The position numbers were made by a program, and so were the translations under genes. The notes beneath the pieces are model-generated. The model had not been told where the DNA came from. It searched no databases and saw only the letters and a list, made by a program, of their open reading frames with translations. Positions 9,066-20,984 of a stretch of DNA of 64,000 nucleotides are shown here, one piece after another. Numbering within the stretch: the stretch's first letter is position 1; every line of letters begins with the position of its first letter. Origin of the DNA: Euptelea pleiosperma (lineage: Eukaryota > Streptophyta > Magnoliopsida > Ranunculales > Eupteleaceae); the NCBI GenBank assembly GCA_035048495.1, contig CM068552.1, positions 20,400,154 through 20,464,153 of the forward strand. Direction: 5' to 3'.

Positions 9066-9244
9066 GGCTTCGACATCCAAAGATTCCATACTCCTCTGCA
9101 CCATTTTTTTTTTCCGGATCTCATCTGGTTTGATTCGTTTTCTTCCGGGGAGATACTTCATTGTGGGACAGTGACACTTGTTTTGATTTGAAATATATAG
9201 GAGAAGGGAAATATTCGAGTAACGAGCGGGCTGTAGCAGCAGCG

Positions 9245-9568
9245 ATGGTGGAAGTGGCCGCGATTGTTCATCTTCACCATAATCCTTCTCTTATACCCAC
9301 CTCTTCTGTTTCTCTACCATGTCGGTACAAAACGGCAATCTGGAGGATCAGGTCTTCTTCTTCTTCTTCTTATTCCCAGAAACAAACAGGTGGTGGGCTA
9401 TTATTGCCCCAAACCAACGACAACAAGAGCAAGAAAAGCAAGGAAAGAGTGTTCTTTTTGGACGTGAATCCTCTGTGTTACACAGGAAGCACACCCAGCT
9501 TACAATCCTTCGCTCATTGGATCTCTCTCTTCTTCTCTCAAGTCAGCCACAGCAACCCCGTCATAGCT
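9245..9568 (+). CDS. exonuclease gene exon 1
   Basis: 108 codons, ending in phase 0 at the donor GTAAGG. The first 60 residues are rich in Ser, Arg and Gln and lack long acidic runs, consistent with a transit peptide. The nuclease domain opens at about residue 70 with RVFFLDVNPLCYTGSTPS and continues through SFAHWISLFFSQ to NPVIA. The ATG at 9245 is in frame with that homology, with no other in-frame ATG upstream after the stop. An Arg- and Ser-rich leader is usual in this family. Confidence 0.8.
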
Positions 9569-10014
9569 GTAAGGAAACCTCCATCCATCTCTCTCTCTGT
9601 ATTTTTTTTTTGTTTCTTCTAATTTGTTGTACTTCATTACAATTGCTTCTGCATTACTACTAATCGATGTGTTGAGAAATTGAATTATGGTTGCTTTACT
9701 GTACCGTACTGTGGAGTTGGAAAATTAAGCAAAACATTGAGGTCGGATGAACGAAAGGAAAGCTTCTCTGGCTGTCAACACACATTTCATATTGTATTAA
9801 GACGGGTTTTTCTTGCTAACGCTTGTGTGGCAAATTCACACCCTTGATTTTTTTTTCTTTTTAAAAACAAAAAGAATCCTTCCTCTTTTTGCCACGTGGT
9901 GGAGGGCTGTTGGGTGAAATTTGCTAAATTGAGTGGGAGCAAGGTTGTCTAATAGCCAGACCTTCTTTGTCCTACTACTTCAACTGCCACGGGTGAAAAC
10001 ACGTTTTTGCTGGG

Positions 10015-10433
10015 TGTTGGGAGAAAGAATGATAAGCAATCAAAAGAACAAAGATGCAATCACCCACAACATATATTTACGTGGTACCCTCTAGATTGAG
10101 GTACGCCCACGGATCCACACCGATTCCACTATGCTCTTAGGAAAATAAGAAACACTCACAAAACAATGAATTATCGTCTCTGATCAACCGAGGTATATAT
10201 AACCCCAAGGCGAAACTAGGGTTTCCGTATCTCTATGTAAATGTACGGAAACGCCTTTAAGGGAAGAAGACCTCCCCAAAATTTTTCCGGGGGCAATGCC
10301 ACCGAACCCCCCTTTCGGACGGCCCACGCTGCTCCTCTATAACCTCCCTAGCCAGCTCAGCACGAAACTGGGCTGCGATGTCGTGCCTTCATTTATAATA
10401 CTCTAGCACCATTAGGCTCCACATAACATAACA
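10015..10433 (-). mobile_element. Copia LTR (3' LTR of an antisense element)
   Basis: A 419-bp LTR bounded by TGTTGGGAGAAAG and ACATAACATAACA. Directly inside it at 10434-10446 is the reverse complement of a Copia polypurine tract (CCAAGTGGGAGAT). That places the coding body to the right on the minus strand, in exonuclease intron 1. Confidence 0.8.
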
Positions 10434-11514
10434 ATCTCCCACTTGGAGACCTCTTGAAGACTGATCATGAATGTCTCTGCTGAGCTTGCTACATCTGAAT
10501 GTGACACCTCCATAGGGAACTCAGTGTGAATCTCCTCCTTGGCTTCTAAGCATGAAGACCAACTGAAACTGAACATAACTTTAGTTTCTCTATAGTGATC
10601 ACCTTAGCAAACATATCTGCAGGGTTCTGACTCATGTCGATCTTCTCTAAACCAAATAGCCCTTCCTCCAACATGGTTCGTATGAAACAGTACTTAATGT
10701 CAATGTGCTTGCTCCTTGAATGAAATGTTGAATTACTTGCAAGATGAATTGCACTCTGACTGTCGCTGTAGAGTTTATAATTCTTTCGTTCCTTTTCTAA
10801 TTCTCTCAAGAGACCCAGTAGCCATACCATCTCCTTGTAAGCTTTTGTTGCAGCAACATACTTTGCATTTGTTGTTGAAATGCTAATTATCTATTGTAAC
10901 TGTGAGACTCAACTGACTGCTGCACTGCCCAAAATAAACACATACCCTGTAGTGTTCTTCCTTCCATCAATATCCCCTATTAAATCTGAGTCAGCATATC
11001 CTTGTAAGCTCATTTCTGATCCTCCATAACATAGCGCTGCATCTTTAGTACTTCTCAAATATCTAAGAATCTACTTGACCGCTTCCAATGATCATTTCCT
11101 GGGCTGTTTATAAATCTATTGACAACTCCCACTGCTTGAGCAATGTTTGATTTCATACAGACCATAGCGTACATCAAGCTCCCAATGGCTGAGGCATTTG
11201 GTGTCTTAGCTATGTAATCACGTTCTTCTTGTGTCAATGTGCCCTGTTCTTTAAAAAGTCTGAAGTGGCTTGCCAAGGGAGTGCTAACTGGTTTAGCACC
11301 TTCTATATTGAACTTTTTGAGTACCTTTGCTACATACTCAGTCTATGATGACTTCAACTTTCTGTTTGCCCCGTGTCTATTAATTCGCATATCGATGATT
11401 TATTTTGCAGCACCCTAATCCTTCTTAGCAAATTCCTTTAACATTTGTTCTTTGATATTCGAAATCTTATGCCTTCATGTTACTCTAGCACCATTAGGCT
11501 CCATATAAAATAAC
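10434..11514 (-). mobile_element. Copia RNase H and reverse transcriptase remnant
   Basis: Minus-strand fragments in shifting frames. At 10546-10830 an RNase H domain has YSDSQSAIHLASNSTFHSRS and KHIDIKYCFIR. At 11055-11276 the end of the reverse transcriptase has ASAIGSLMYAMVCMKSNIAQ. Stops and frameshifts separate them. At 11467-11514 the reverse transcriptase sequence runs straight into a second short piece of the LTR (CTCTAGCACCATTAGGCTCC), so the element is rearranged and dead. Confidence 0.85.
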
Positions 11515-11845
11515 ACTGGGAATGCAGTCTATTATGTCTGAGTACCTGTTCTCCTTATGACATGTAGAAACTGCATGTTTCCGTTGGATACACAAAATGC
11601 CTACGTAGGTGAGGACTATAGCACTAATGTCCTTTTTGGGTACGAAAGTATCCCAAAAAGATTAATAGAATGAAGATGAAGATCAAATTTAATTTCCCCA
11701 TGACCCAAACAATGAAGAAAACTTGCACCAAAAAATACGAGGGGGTGGAGAGAATACAAGGGAATATTCGAGAATAAGACGAAGTGCTGAAACTGACCAT
11801 TTAGAAATGAAAATGGCATTCGGTTAACGAGATGAAATGCTATGA

Positions 11846-13150
11846 TAACATCACTCTAATAAATTTTGGGAACCTTCATTTGGAAAATTAATACACCACC
11901 AACTTCTAATACATGCTGATGTTGCTTTTCGGCCATACCATTTTGTTGAGGTCTACCAGCACATGATGTCTGATGTAATATATTATTAGTGCTAAAGTAG
12001 TCTTGAAAAGAAGTTGTATTCTTTGACATTGTCAAAACCAAGCACACGAAGAGATATACCAAACTGAGTCTTCACTTCCATATGAAACAATTTGAAGATG
12101 GATAGCAATTCAGATCTATCTTCCATTAGATAAAGCCTAGTCATTCTGGAATAATCATCTACGAAATTAACAAAATGCTAATATCCGTTATACAAAGTTA
12201 CCTGGGCAACAAACGTCAGAATGAACGACTGAAAAAGGTTGGAGACACGACTATTAAGTCTAGACAGAAAGCGGATACAATGATGTTTACTTAATGGACA
12301 CGACTCACAATCTAAAGACGACAATTGAGTTATAGTAGAAACGAAAATCTTCATGTTATGTAGAGATGGGTGATCGAGATGGCAATGTCACTAGTGAGGA
12401 TAAAATGTTGTTTGAAGAGCAGGATTCTGAGGTCTTCCACTACTATCAATGTAATAAAGTCCGCCATTCTCATGCTCTCTACAAATGTTTTTCTTCGTCT
12501 TTAGATCCTAGAACACACAAAGAAGGATAGAAAGTAACTTAATAGTTAGGGGATTTATTGAGCTTACTAGCATACATCAGATTAAAAAGAAATTTAGGTA
12601 CATATAGATAAAAGATAATGAAAGAGAAGGGTGAGGATGCACAGTCCCAAAGCTTGACACTTTAGATGAAGTGCCATCATCAAGAGTAACACATTGAGGG
12701 TGGTTAGAGTAGTGAAGAGAAAACACACCGGAGTGCCAACCATATCGTTAGAGGCTCCAGAATCACTAATCCAAGGAGAATTAGTAGATACAAAACAAGA
12801 TACCTGACTGAACAAAATTAGCAGTAGAGCTAGTGGAAGATACAGACTTTTGGCCGTTCAGAAGGTTTTTGCATATTCTTCTTGAGAGAGAGAAACTTTT
12901 CTAGAAGAGGCAGGTAGTGGAGGTGTCATAATAGGGGCTATAGGGTCCTGGGAATCAGCCCCATTGATCATAAAGGACATATGATTGGCCCATACAGGTT
13001 TCCCAAGAAAATTCCAACATGTTTCTGCAGTGTGACCATCACGATCATATGGTTTCCCATCAAATCTGAATAAGTGACCTTCACATCCACATATAGTACA
13101 GGTAGTAGAAACCACCACAAGAAAAAGAAAATGAGAATAAACAAAAGATG
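11846..13150 (-). mobile_element. second Copia remnant (gag, protease, integrase)
   Basis: A different Copia lineage, also antisense. From right to left it has a gag zinc-knuckle-like stretch (CTICGCEGHLFRFDGKP, 12858-13118), the protease motif WISDSGASNDM (12594-12815) and an integrase piece with GRPQQNGMAEKQHQ (11856-12062). There are multiple stops. No LTR was found at the right side. The stretch 13160-14444 holds no gene. Confidence 0.8.
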
Positions 13151-14444
13151 AAGCAACCTAGGGTTTCACAATCAGTCCCTAGGTTATTGTTTCTCAGCAC
13201 AAGAAGAAAAGAAAATAAAAAAGGAAAAGAAAGAGCAAGAGGGAAGGAAGAAAAGGAAACCCTAATCTGTGTAAGTTGGATTAGGGTTTAGAGAGAGAAA
13301 GAAAAGAAGAAGAGTTGAGAGAAAAGGAGTTGAACTAGTTGTCTATTCTAGTTGACCCACAGAATATGTTAGATATTTAACTGTCGAAAGATAGTAATAC
13401 CCCTACACTTATGACATTAACAAACTTCATGAGGTAAAAATGGACAGACTTTCAATGTTGAGTCTGAAGCTATTGTGATTGGAGAATGAATCTATTTAAA
13501 TAGCAGCATGAATTGGCCAAGCACTAGCCCCGCGAGTAAGATTTCCTATTAGAAGAATGAGATGATCCTAACTATCTAAACAATGATTTTATGCCACTGA
13601 TTTTATACCCTTGCCAAAATAATTTTTGATAATCACAAAAGGAGCTTACTGATCTCACTGTTGGTTTTATGGGTATGAGTTTTGAGCTCTGATTAGTCAA
13701 AGGCATGTTTACGTTCTTTGACCATTCAAAACAAATGTTAGTGGTTGATGATAGAGTCCTTACAACACTGTAAAATTTGGGCTATGGCTAATCTAAGTTG
13801 TGGTCCAAACAGCTAGTCAACCACATTGCCACATGTATGGCTTTGTACCACATGTATAAGTTGTGCTACCTAAATCTCTCTCATAAGCTATTCATGGTTT
13901 AAAGTCTTGGTCTTAAGGTAGGTCTCAGTCAGTTGAATAAATGAGTGTCTCAACTGAGACTGCATGAAACAAACTGAGACAATGGCTAGACAAACTGAAA
14001 CAAACCCCCATATATTGTTCCAGTCACCCCCAAGATCGAGACCTCTACCATGAGACCATTTGTTCGAGACCAAATCATTATTGATTGAAAAGTGTTCCAC
14101 AGTCCATGGATATGAGCACGATATGAAACCTGTACTTGTCAGAAAAAAAAACATGATGATTTGTAATTTGTAATTCTTAAGTCGAAGCCTGTTCTCTTTA
14201 TTTCCTTTGACTGTGTTCATTATTTCCATATTAATTGATAATTTAGGGAAGATACTTTTATTCAATGTCCATTTTAGAAGAGACCTATTCCTCGAAAATA
14301 TTTACTTTATTTTAAAAAATCAAAGTACGTGAAATTATTGTAGCTGTTTTCTGGTATCTGGAAATGATTTGAGATTGTAGTTCTCTTGTAAATGTTTTGG
14401 AGTTTCTCTGTGCTTTTCTTTCAACTGAAACTCGTGTTTTTCAG

Positions 14445-14615
14445 GTTCTTGATGGGGAAGGAGGGAATGAATATCGAAGAGAGTTATTACCTTCGTATAA
14501 AGCACATAGGAGGAAATTCTCAAGACAATTTTCAGGATCGTAACGAATTTCAAGGGGTGTTAATGGAAGTTCACACCATTTCGTTACAGATTTCCTTCGG
14601 AAATGCAATGTGCCA
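14445..14615 (+). CDS. exonuclease gene exon 2, with in-frame stop
   Basis: 57 codons between the acceptor TTTTTCAG and the donor GTGGGT. It reads VLDGEGGNEYRRELLPSYK, then AHRRKFSRQFSGS, then TAA (codon 33), then RISRGVNGSSHHF and VTDFLRKCNVP. The frame is the same on both sides of the stop and both halves match the family, so this is a substitution-type nonsense codon and not a frameshift. Confidence 0.78.
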
Positions 14616-16998
14616 GTGGGTGAACATTTCTTGTTTATTTTGATGCTACTTTTGTTTTAAACTATATCACGAAGTCATTCTTGGCACCTGAAGGGAAATT
14701 CAAGTATATTGTATCAAAATTTACTTGAATATGTTATCCATTTGTTAACTCCTGAAAGAGTGTGCCTGTGAATAGTTGCTTCTTTTTATTTCCTTGTCGT
14801 TTTTGTCAGCGAAAAAGAGATTGCACTATCATGGTTAGCTAAATAAGGCCGATCAACTACAATAATGCTCAAAACATGCAAACCATTATAATCGAATAAA
14901 TTTCTGATGCTGTTTTAATTACCACAATGGAAAATAGTTGAATAAGCTTCAATATGGAATCAGTCATGGAGAAATACTTGGCAGTTTTGATATAAAGGTT
15001 TTCTATTTTTGTTGTAAACCAAGGAACTTGTAAAGTATAAACTGGAAAGAGAGATGGTTAACCCATGTACAATGACATAAATTCATGGATGAATGACAAT
15101 TTATATGAAAAGAACTTCTTGCTTTCTTAAGTAATATGATTAGCCCATGTACAAATAAAAGAGATCTTGAAAGTCTTCTTATGGAGACACTATGCTTTTC
15201 TCCCCCTTTTTTTTTCTTGATATGTAAGAAAAATTGGATTTAGAAAATAAAAGACTAGGGAACAGAGTTCTTGGTTGATGCAAAGTCTAGAATGGATCAA
15301 ATCTAAATTTAGTCTGAGAATTGCTATGAAGAAGAGAACAACACGAAATGGGAGTAGGGCCATAGAAAGTAGAGCAAGGATTACGCCCCAAATTTTTGGC
15401 AGGACTGTCACTAGAAAAGAAATAAGAAGCCAGTCTTCTTAAGTAGGTGATGGAAAAACCCAACATTAATCCACTCCATCTCTTCATATTGTAGTTTCTA
15501 TAGGCTTTACTCCAGACCTTGAAATTCCAAGAGTCAACTCACCACTAATTCTACCTAGGAATCCCAACAATCACAGTTATTTCTTGGAATCCCTATTGTC
15601 ACAACTAAATCTTGAAGAACAAAAGACTACTTACAAATAGAACTATTAGATTCCCAAAATTGGACTCTGCTTGACTCCCCAAATGTTGGCTCCACCTCTC
15701 ACTTTTACAGTCCATTCTTAAGGTACATAAATATGGTGGTCTCTGCTGTATAATCTTGACTGTGGCACCAAAGTCGAATATGATTTTACTCCCATTCTTC
15801 TTCTTTCTTGAGACTTGGGGTTTCATTGTTCCTTACTAGGATTACCATTGGCTGGGTTCTTAGCACCATGAGTTCCTTGCCTATCTACTCCTCCAAAGTT
15901 CCCCAAGTCAAAGACAGTTGGCCTTTAGTAAGAGCACAATCTTAACTTTCAAGTTCGTATATTCCACCCAAACCGCTTTGAATGAATTCACTCAAAGACA
16001 CATTGCTTGATGCATTAATCTCTTTTCTATTTATTGAGTATCTGGGGACACCAACTTAGTCTTTCAACGTCAAAATTTTCCTTACCTGGTTGATCTTGTT
16101 CAAGAAATCATTCAAAGAAGCAAAGAATGTATTTAAATTTATCTTCCTTTTTACCCCACAACCACACCTCACTTCGGACCCCTAGTCATGGAGTATTGGA
16201 GTCCACCACCTGACTGCTTGAATTTCTGCGGACAACTTGACTTTTTTTTTTCTTCTTTGGTGGGTAAGTTGGGGTTTGTCTGGACCTATAGCAGCTATTA
16301 ATAACAAAATAATTGCAAGCTGATATTCACAACGTCTAAAGTCTTCATTGATAATAAAAGAGAGATGACTCAGAAATTCCCGAGGAAGAGGGGTATAATT
16401 CTTCCCTCCCTTGACATGATTAATTAAAAAATCAGCCATGTTTTGGCTTCTCTAACATATGACTTTTGGACCACAAGTCAAACTCAGCAAGGACTCTGAT
16501 AGTGGCTGCTAGACAAGCTCTAGCCTCGCATGGGCAATCAACTATTCTGTTAACTTTATCAACAACATTATGAGAGTCAATAAACACAACCAAGTTATTG
16601 TCCTGATGAGTCTAGGAATAATGTATGTTGCCAGAATCAACTACTAAATGCACATTGCCCATTAAGTACCACAAGATACCAAGAAGGCCATTAAGTAGCA
16701 TTACCATGAATTGCTGGAATCTTGGGACTGTAGACACATGCATTGCCAATGTACAAAAAATTGCTTACACCATTCTTTGGCCAATAATTTAATTAAATCA
16801 TTAGCACTTTGAAGAGACTGACAAAAAGACTAGGCTTCTGTTGTTTTCTTGTTTTCTCATGGGCAGACATTCTGAATATCATTACTAATAAGTATATCTT
16901 ATAAGAAAAAGGTATTAGATGCTGAATTTTTGACGGCTACAATTTTTAGTACCTCTATTATTCCACCAATTCAATATTGAAACATTAAAGCAATGCAG
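14616..16998 (+). other. exonuclease intron 2
   Basis: A 2,383-bp intron from GTGGGT to CAG. It holds no gene I can name. Minus-strand open frames at 15605-15826 and 16182-16439 may be very old retrotransposon sequence, but no domain is clear. Confidence 0.6.
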
Positions 16999-17233
16999 GT
17001 CATAAAAATTAAAGGACATGAAGCAGATGATGTTGTGGCTACGCTTGTACAACAAGTTCTACGAAGAGGAATTCGAGTTGTTATTGGATCACCTGATAAA
17101 GATTTTAAGCAGTTGATATCTGACGATGTGCAAATCGTTATGCCCATGCCAGAGTTTGGCCGCTGGTCCTTTTACACGTTGAAGCACTACATCGCTCAAT
17201 ACAAATGTGATCCAAGCTCCGATTTGAGTCTTC
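16999..17233 (+). CDS. exonuclease gene exon 3
   Basis: 235 bp, starting VIKIKGHEADDVVATLVQQ after the acceptor ATGCAG. It runs through RVVIGSPDKDFKQLISDDVQ and WSFYTLKHYIAQYKCDP to SDLSL plus one base of the next codon, followed by the donor GTAAGT. It contains the acidic metal-binding cluster of the nuclease. Sequence is well conserved, with no stop. The next expected exon was not found. Confidence 0.85.
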
Positions 17234-17790
17234 GTAAGTATAAGATATCTTTCTACAATTTTCTATGTAATTTTATGATTCATTATGCTTTAAAGTAAGA
17301 AAAAAATTCGTACACTTTTCTAGTAAAGTTGGAAATTGATGAGATATGTGGAAATATTTATTAATGTCTGCTGTACTATGGACAGAAGGAGTTAATTAAC
17401 TGTAATAATGTAGAAATATCAATAAGATTCAAGAGTCTTCCCAGTTATACCTTCATTCTACAATCTACAGATTTCTATTGAGAATTACAAATATTGTTTT
17501 TTTCTTGGTGTGAATATCAATGTGGAAATGTTAGCTTGAACTTTTGGACAATAGATTGTCAAATTCTGTGCATTTCAGGAGCGAGTTGTAATGCGGGCAT
17601 TTTTGCTTTGGTTACAGGTTCTCAAAATTCATGTATTGGCTTAGTCTGTAATGCATTTGTGTGATGCTGTCTGTCTACCTGTGAATTCTAAGATGTTCAA
17701 GAACGTAATTAAAGTTGATTACAATCAATTCAAGCTACGTTTGGTTGTATTGATTTCTATTAGGTACTCTAAATTATTTTTTGAACTTGC
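17234..17790. other. downstream of exonuclease exon 3, no exon found
   Basis: AT-rich sequence following the exon 3 donor. I looked here for the next nuclease exon and saw none. A candidate acceptor near 17579 (GCATTTCAG) leads into sequence that does not resemble the family. Confidence 0.5.
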
Positions 17791-18030
17791 TGTCAACAAT
17801 CCAAAAGATTGTTATTAGATACGTATTTAGCGTAGTTTGGTTATTCTGTAAATACCCCTTTGACATAAGGGGTATACTTATCTTTTGTAATAGCTCCTTT
17901 ATATAAATAAGATTTATGTAGTCTCTGTGACCTACACAAGACATCATTTTCTCATCTCTCTCTCTCCTCTCTTCTCTCTTTGACTGCCTAACCCTAACCC
18001 TAATCACCATTTCAACTTGGTATCAGAGTA
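17791..18030 (+). mobile_element. short LTR with primer-binding site
   Basis: A candidate LTR of about 224 bp (TGTCAACAATCC to ACCATTTCA, 17791-18014), with a TATA-like TATATAAATAAG near 17899 and CT-rich 3' sequence. It is followed at 18018 by TGGTATCAGAGT, the site for initiator tRNA-Met. The following 400 bp have no recognisable gag, so the element is truncated. Confidence 0.65.
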
Positions 18031-18427
18031 TAAATATAAGATCCAAGCCAGAGAAGATAGCCAGAGGAGTTCTGATGTTCCACTGTACTGTATGGCTGGC
18101 ATCGTAGGCCGTACAGACACATTTTTTGAGCTTTGGACACATTTTTCGAAGCTTAGACACGCTTTTTGATGTCTGGACGCAGATTTAAAGGTCTGTCAGA
18201 AATTTTTGAAACTCCTCTTTCTGGTAGTTCTCTATTTTATAGGATTTATGGTGATTTTTTGAGAATTTTTTGGAGCCTCTATCATGGTGTTTTTGATGTT
18301 CTACCCGAATATTCAAAAAAATTGAGTTTTCTCTCTTTCGCTTTGTCCGATTTGTTGGGGTTTCTTTCCTGGCTTTGTTGGTTGTTTTTGGTTCCCTACA
18401 ATTGTAGGAACCCATCGGATCCATCCA

Positions 18428-19554
18428 TGTGTTGTTTGATATTCGCTTAAAAGTGCGTAATTTCCACTGTTATCTTCTAAGCGTTTTCACACTCTCCTAC
18501 GTTAAAATGCTCTATTTATCTACTTTTCTACGTAAGAGTCTCTTTTGTTGCGTAGAACACACTTTTCTGGACGAAATGGTATATTTGCATGCATTAAATA
18601 TATTTTCGAAAGTCTAGACATTGAGTCGTTCTGATAAAGTCTCATTACGCACTTCTTCTGCCGCAAGAAACCCCGATGGGACAATTCTCGAGACTTGCGA
18701 ACTCACATCGATCAGGAAAGCCCATTATCAAAGCTTAAAGAGCCCACATGCTATGACTAGAAGATATGAGCCAAATATGGGCTGAATAAGGGACCAAAAA
18801 GCCTGCCCAAAGAGCGAAGAGAGCAGGAGAGCCAATGACCAAGAGACGGACCAAAGCGTTTAAAGCCACATGAGTCAGCAAAGAATGATAGTCTACTCTA
18901 CTGGAGAAGCGTGAGAATGGTCACAGTGAAAACCAGGGTTCCAAACCCTCTGTCAATATTTTTATCTCCATTTTTTTGATATTTTCTCTCTCATCTCTCC
19001 TTATTCTCTCTCTCTTCATCTCTCGGTCCTCAAATCTACTGACCTAACCCTAGAACTCCTGTCCATTGGCTCTGTCTCATCTCCCTTAGCTTTCTGACCG
19101 TTGGATTTTCAATCGGACCGTTGAATCTTCCACCTGACCGTTGGATCTCTCTAAATCTGTCGATCTACCAATCTGGGTCCCAATCAAGTCATCATCCATC
19201 CGATCACCATCAGACTGTCTGTCACATCATCTTGTGAGACGATGGACATCATCAATCCATGTGGGCCAGTAGCCGGGCCCATCATCATCGACCCGCTGTC
19301 CGACCAGTTAATGGACCCCGTGAATTTCAAAATAATTTTAATTAAATTTTAAAAAATGGGGGGTCCACTAAATGAGGAAATTCCCCAAAGAAAAGTAGTG
19401 TTTTACTTAAAAAAAAATTTATTTAAAAAATTCCTTAATTTCCATTAATGGAAACTAGGGAGCTTTAAAAGGGGAAGGAGAAGGGTTCTTTGGACCCTAA
19501 TCCCCCTCCTTATTGCTCCCTTCTCTCCCCAAAAAAGACTCCACCACGTTTTTG

Positions 19555-19585
<31 letters not shown>

Positions 19586-20865
19586 TTCTTCTCAACGCCG
19601 GAGTTGCAGACCTGCAACTCCGACCGTCACCGACCCCTTCTCCTTGCGGCCCCTCATCATCGTGAACGACTTGCTGGTGTTGCAAGCAGCAACACTAGCA
19701 CCTGCAACCCATCCTACTTCACTCAAAGAGAAGCCGTTAGCTTCTTCCGTTTTGACTGGTGCACCTCGTAGCCGCTGCATATGCAGCCAAGTATACCGGC
19801 AAAAATTGCAATCTCTCTCTCATTCACGCCCCAATCCAATAGCCACCCCTTTCTCTTCCAAAACTCACGGTCTGCATCATCTCCATGCTCCAGCACCCAT
19901 CGTCCTCATCCATCAAAGCTCCACCGTCCCCCTTCATAGCTGCTGCTACAAAGAAAACACAGAAAAAAAAAACCAAAATAAAGAAAAATAACAAAAAAAA
20001 GAAGAAGAAGAAGAAAAGAGGAAAGAAGAGGAGAAGAGTGGAAAGAGGAGCTCACCTGTCCAAACCGTGGCCCTTCTCCTTTATCTCCTTCACCGCCTCC
20101 ACAGCCTTGCCCCAGCCGTCCACCATCAAACCAGCCACAGCCTCCTACCTGCTGGTGTGCACGACAGCTCCCCCCCCTTTTCCTCATCTCCTTCTTCGTT
20201 GCTGCACCAAGCCACTGCACGCACCACCGAACTCCATCATCACCATCTCAACGCCCACACCATTCCACATCTTCTACCACCCAAAGCAAAATAGTTGCCG
20301 CCTCCATCGCTTACCATCCCCCCATCCATCCTTTCCATTGGCTTGAATGTGGTAAGAACCACCAATTGCTCCATTCATCTCCATTAGGTAAGATTGTTTT
20401 GTTTTTAGCATAGTTTTATTTGATTTACTTCAAGGCGTGTAATCGACTTTCTCATTTGAATGAATTTACTATTCATTTTATTTTGTTATTAGTTGATTTT
20501 TTTTATTTGAGGATATTAGTTTAATGAAAGTGTTGATTTGATTTCATAGGTTGTTTGTGGTTTTCATGTTAGTAGGATTTCTTTTAGTCTTTTCTCTCTC
20601 TAAAAATTCATAAAATCAATCATGTTTTAATCCCGTGATCATCATTCTCACCCTTCCAGCATCATTAAAAAATAAAAAAATAAAACAATCCATCATTTTA
20701 TTTGTTCAAATTGCGCAAACTAACCCCGAGTGCGGATCGACATCCGACACGAATCCACAATACAAACCTGTAATTTTGCAAGAATTTTGAGGCTCGGATC
20801 ACATTATAAATCTTGTTGGAATTAGGGTTTCCGTAACCAACGACGCGGAAAAAACCTAGTTTCAC
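18428..20865 (-). repeat. long LTR of a gypsy family, left copy (inverted)
   Basis: About 2.4 kb that matches 39665-42354 in reverse complement. Shared landmarks are GATATTCGCTTAAAAG next to the left end, the block around CATAGCATGTGGGC, the repeated GACCGTTGGAT clusters near 19100, GGGGGTCCACTAAATG near 19360, and the block around GAGTGCGGATCGACATC near 20730. Inside are CTT/GAA tracts (19560-19590) that create spurious open frames of 93-153 codons. The right end is cut by a Copia element. Confidence 0.75.
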
Positions 20866-20984
20866 TGTTCCATGGAGGATTGGAGTTTCGGTGAAGTTTT
20901 CTTCACCCTATAGTTACCACTTGTTTTCGGTTCTCTAGCCTATGTGTGTGGTTTCTCTTGGTTCTTCATCCACCTAAATAGCTA

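Larger units (their letters stand above)
7528..9115. mobile_element. Mutator-like MITE interrupted by three nested MITEs
   Basis: The left end is GGATAATTTTTAGATCC and the right end lies in TTTTTTTTTCC. The flanks AGATCTCAG (7519-7527) and GGATCTCAT (9116-9124) agree at 7 of 9 positions. With the three inserts and their duplications removed, about 371 bp remain. That residue matches the 360-bp element at 53203-53562 in order: ATGCAGAGGACTCT, GTGGCC, ACTGACCACATGGATGTT, CCAAGGGGTGGGCTGAACAT, GTGGGCCCAAAAAAATGCGCTATGT. It lies about 130 bp upstream of the exonuclease start codon. Confidence 0.85.
9245..17233 (+). pseudogene. 5'-3' exonuclease family gene, probably broken
   Basis: Three exons (9245-9568, 14445-14615, 16999-17233) encode the N-terminal and central parts of a DNA polymerase I-type 5'-3' exonuclease, the plant family of At3g52050 that is likely targeted to organelles. 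Visible marks: VFFLDVNPLCY and VLDGEGG (metal-binding Asp), YRRELLPSYKAHRRKF, the acidic helix GHEADDVVATL, and IGSPDKDFKQLI. Splice phases agree (0, 0, then 1), and donors and acceptors are canonical. Against function: an in-frame TAA at 14541-14543 in exon 2, and no recognisable exon for the rest of the domain (the segment expected after DLSLR) before the WEB gene. Intron 1 is swollen by antisense Copia DNA. A single read-through or sequence error at the stop cannot be excluded, but the missing 3' exons make a recently broken gene the better reading. Confidence 0.7.

Noticed and set aside
17572..17640. Possible fourth exonuclease exon after GCATTTCAG
   Set aside because: The phase-1 continuation reads unlike the nuclease family, with no conserved GDE-DG-PG type block.
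19490..20346. Open frames rich in Ser, Pro, His and Lys
   Set aside because: They are generated by CTT, GAA and CA-rich tracts within the left LTR copy. Frames are not shared with the right copy.
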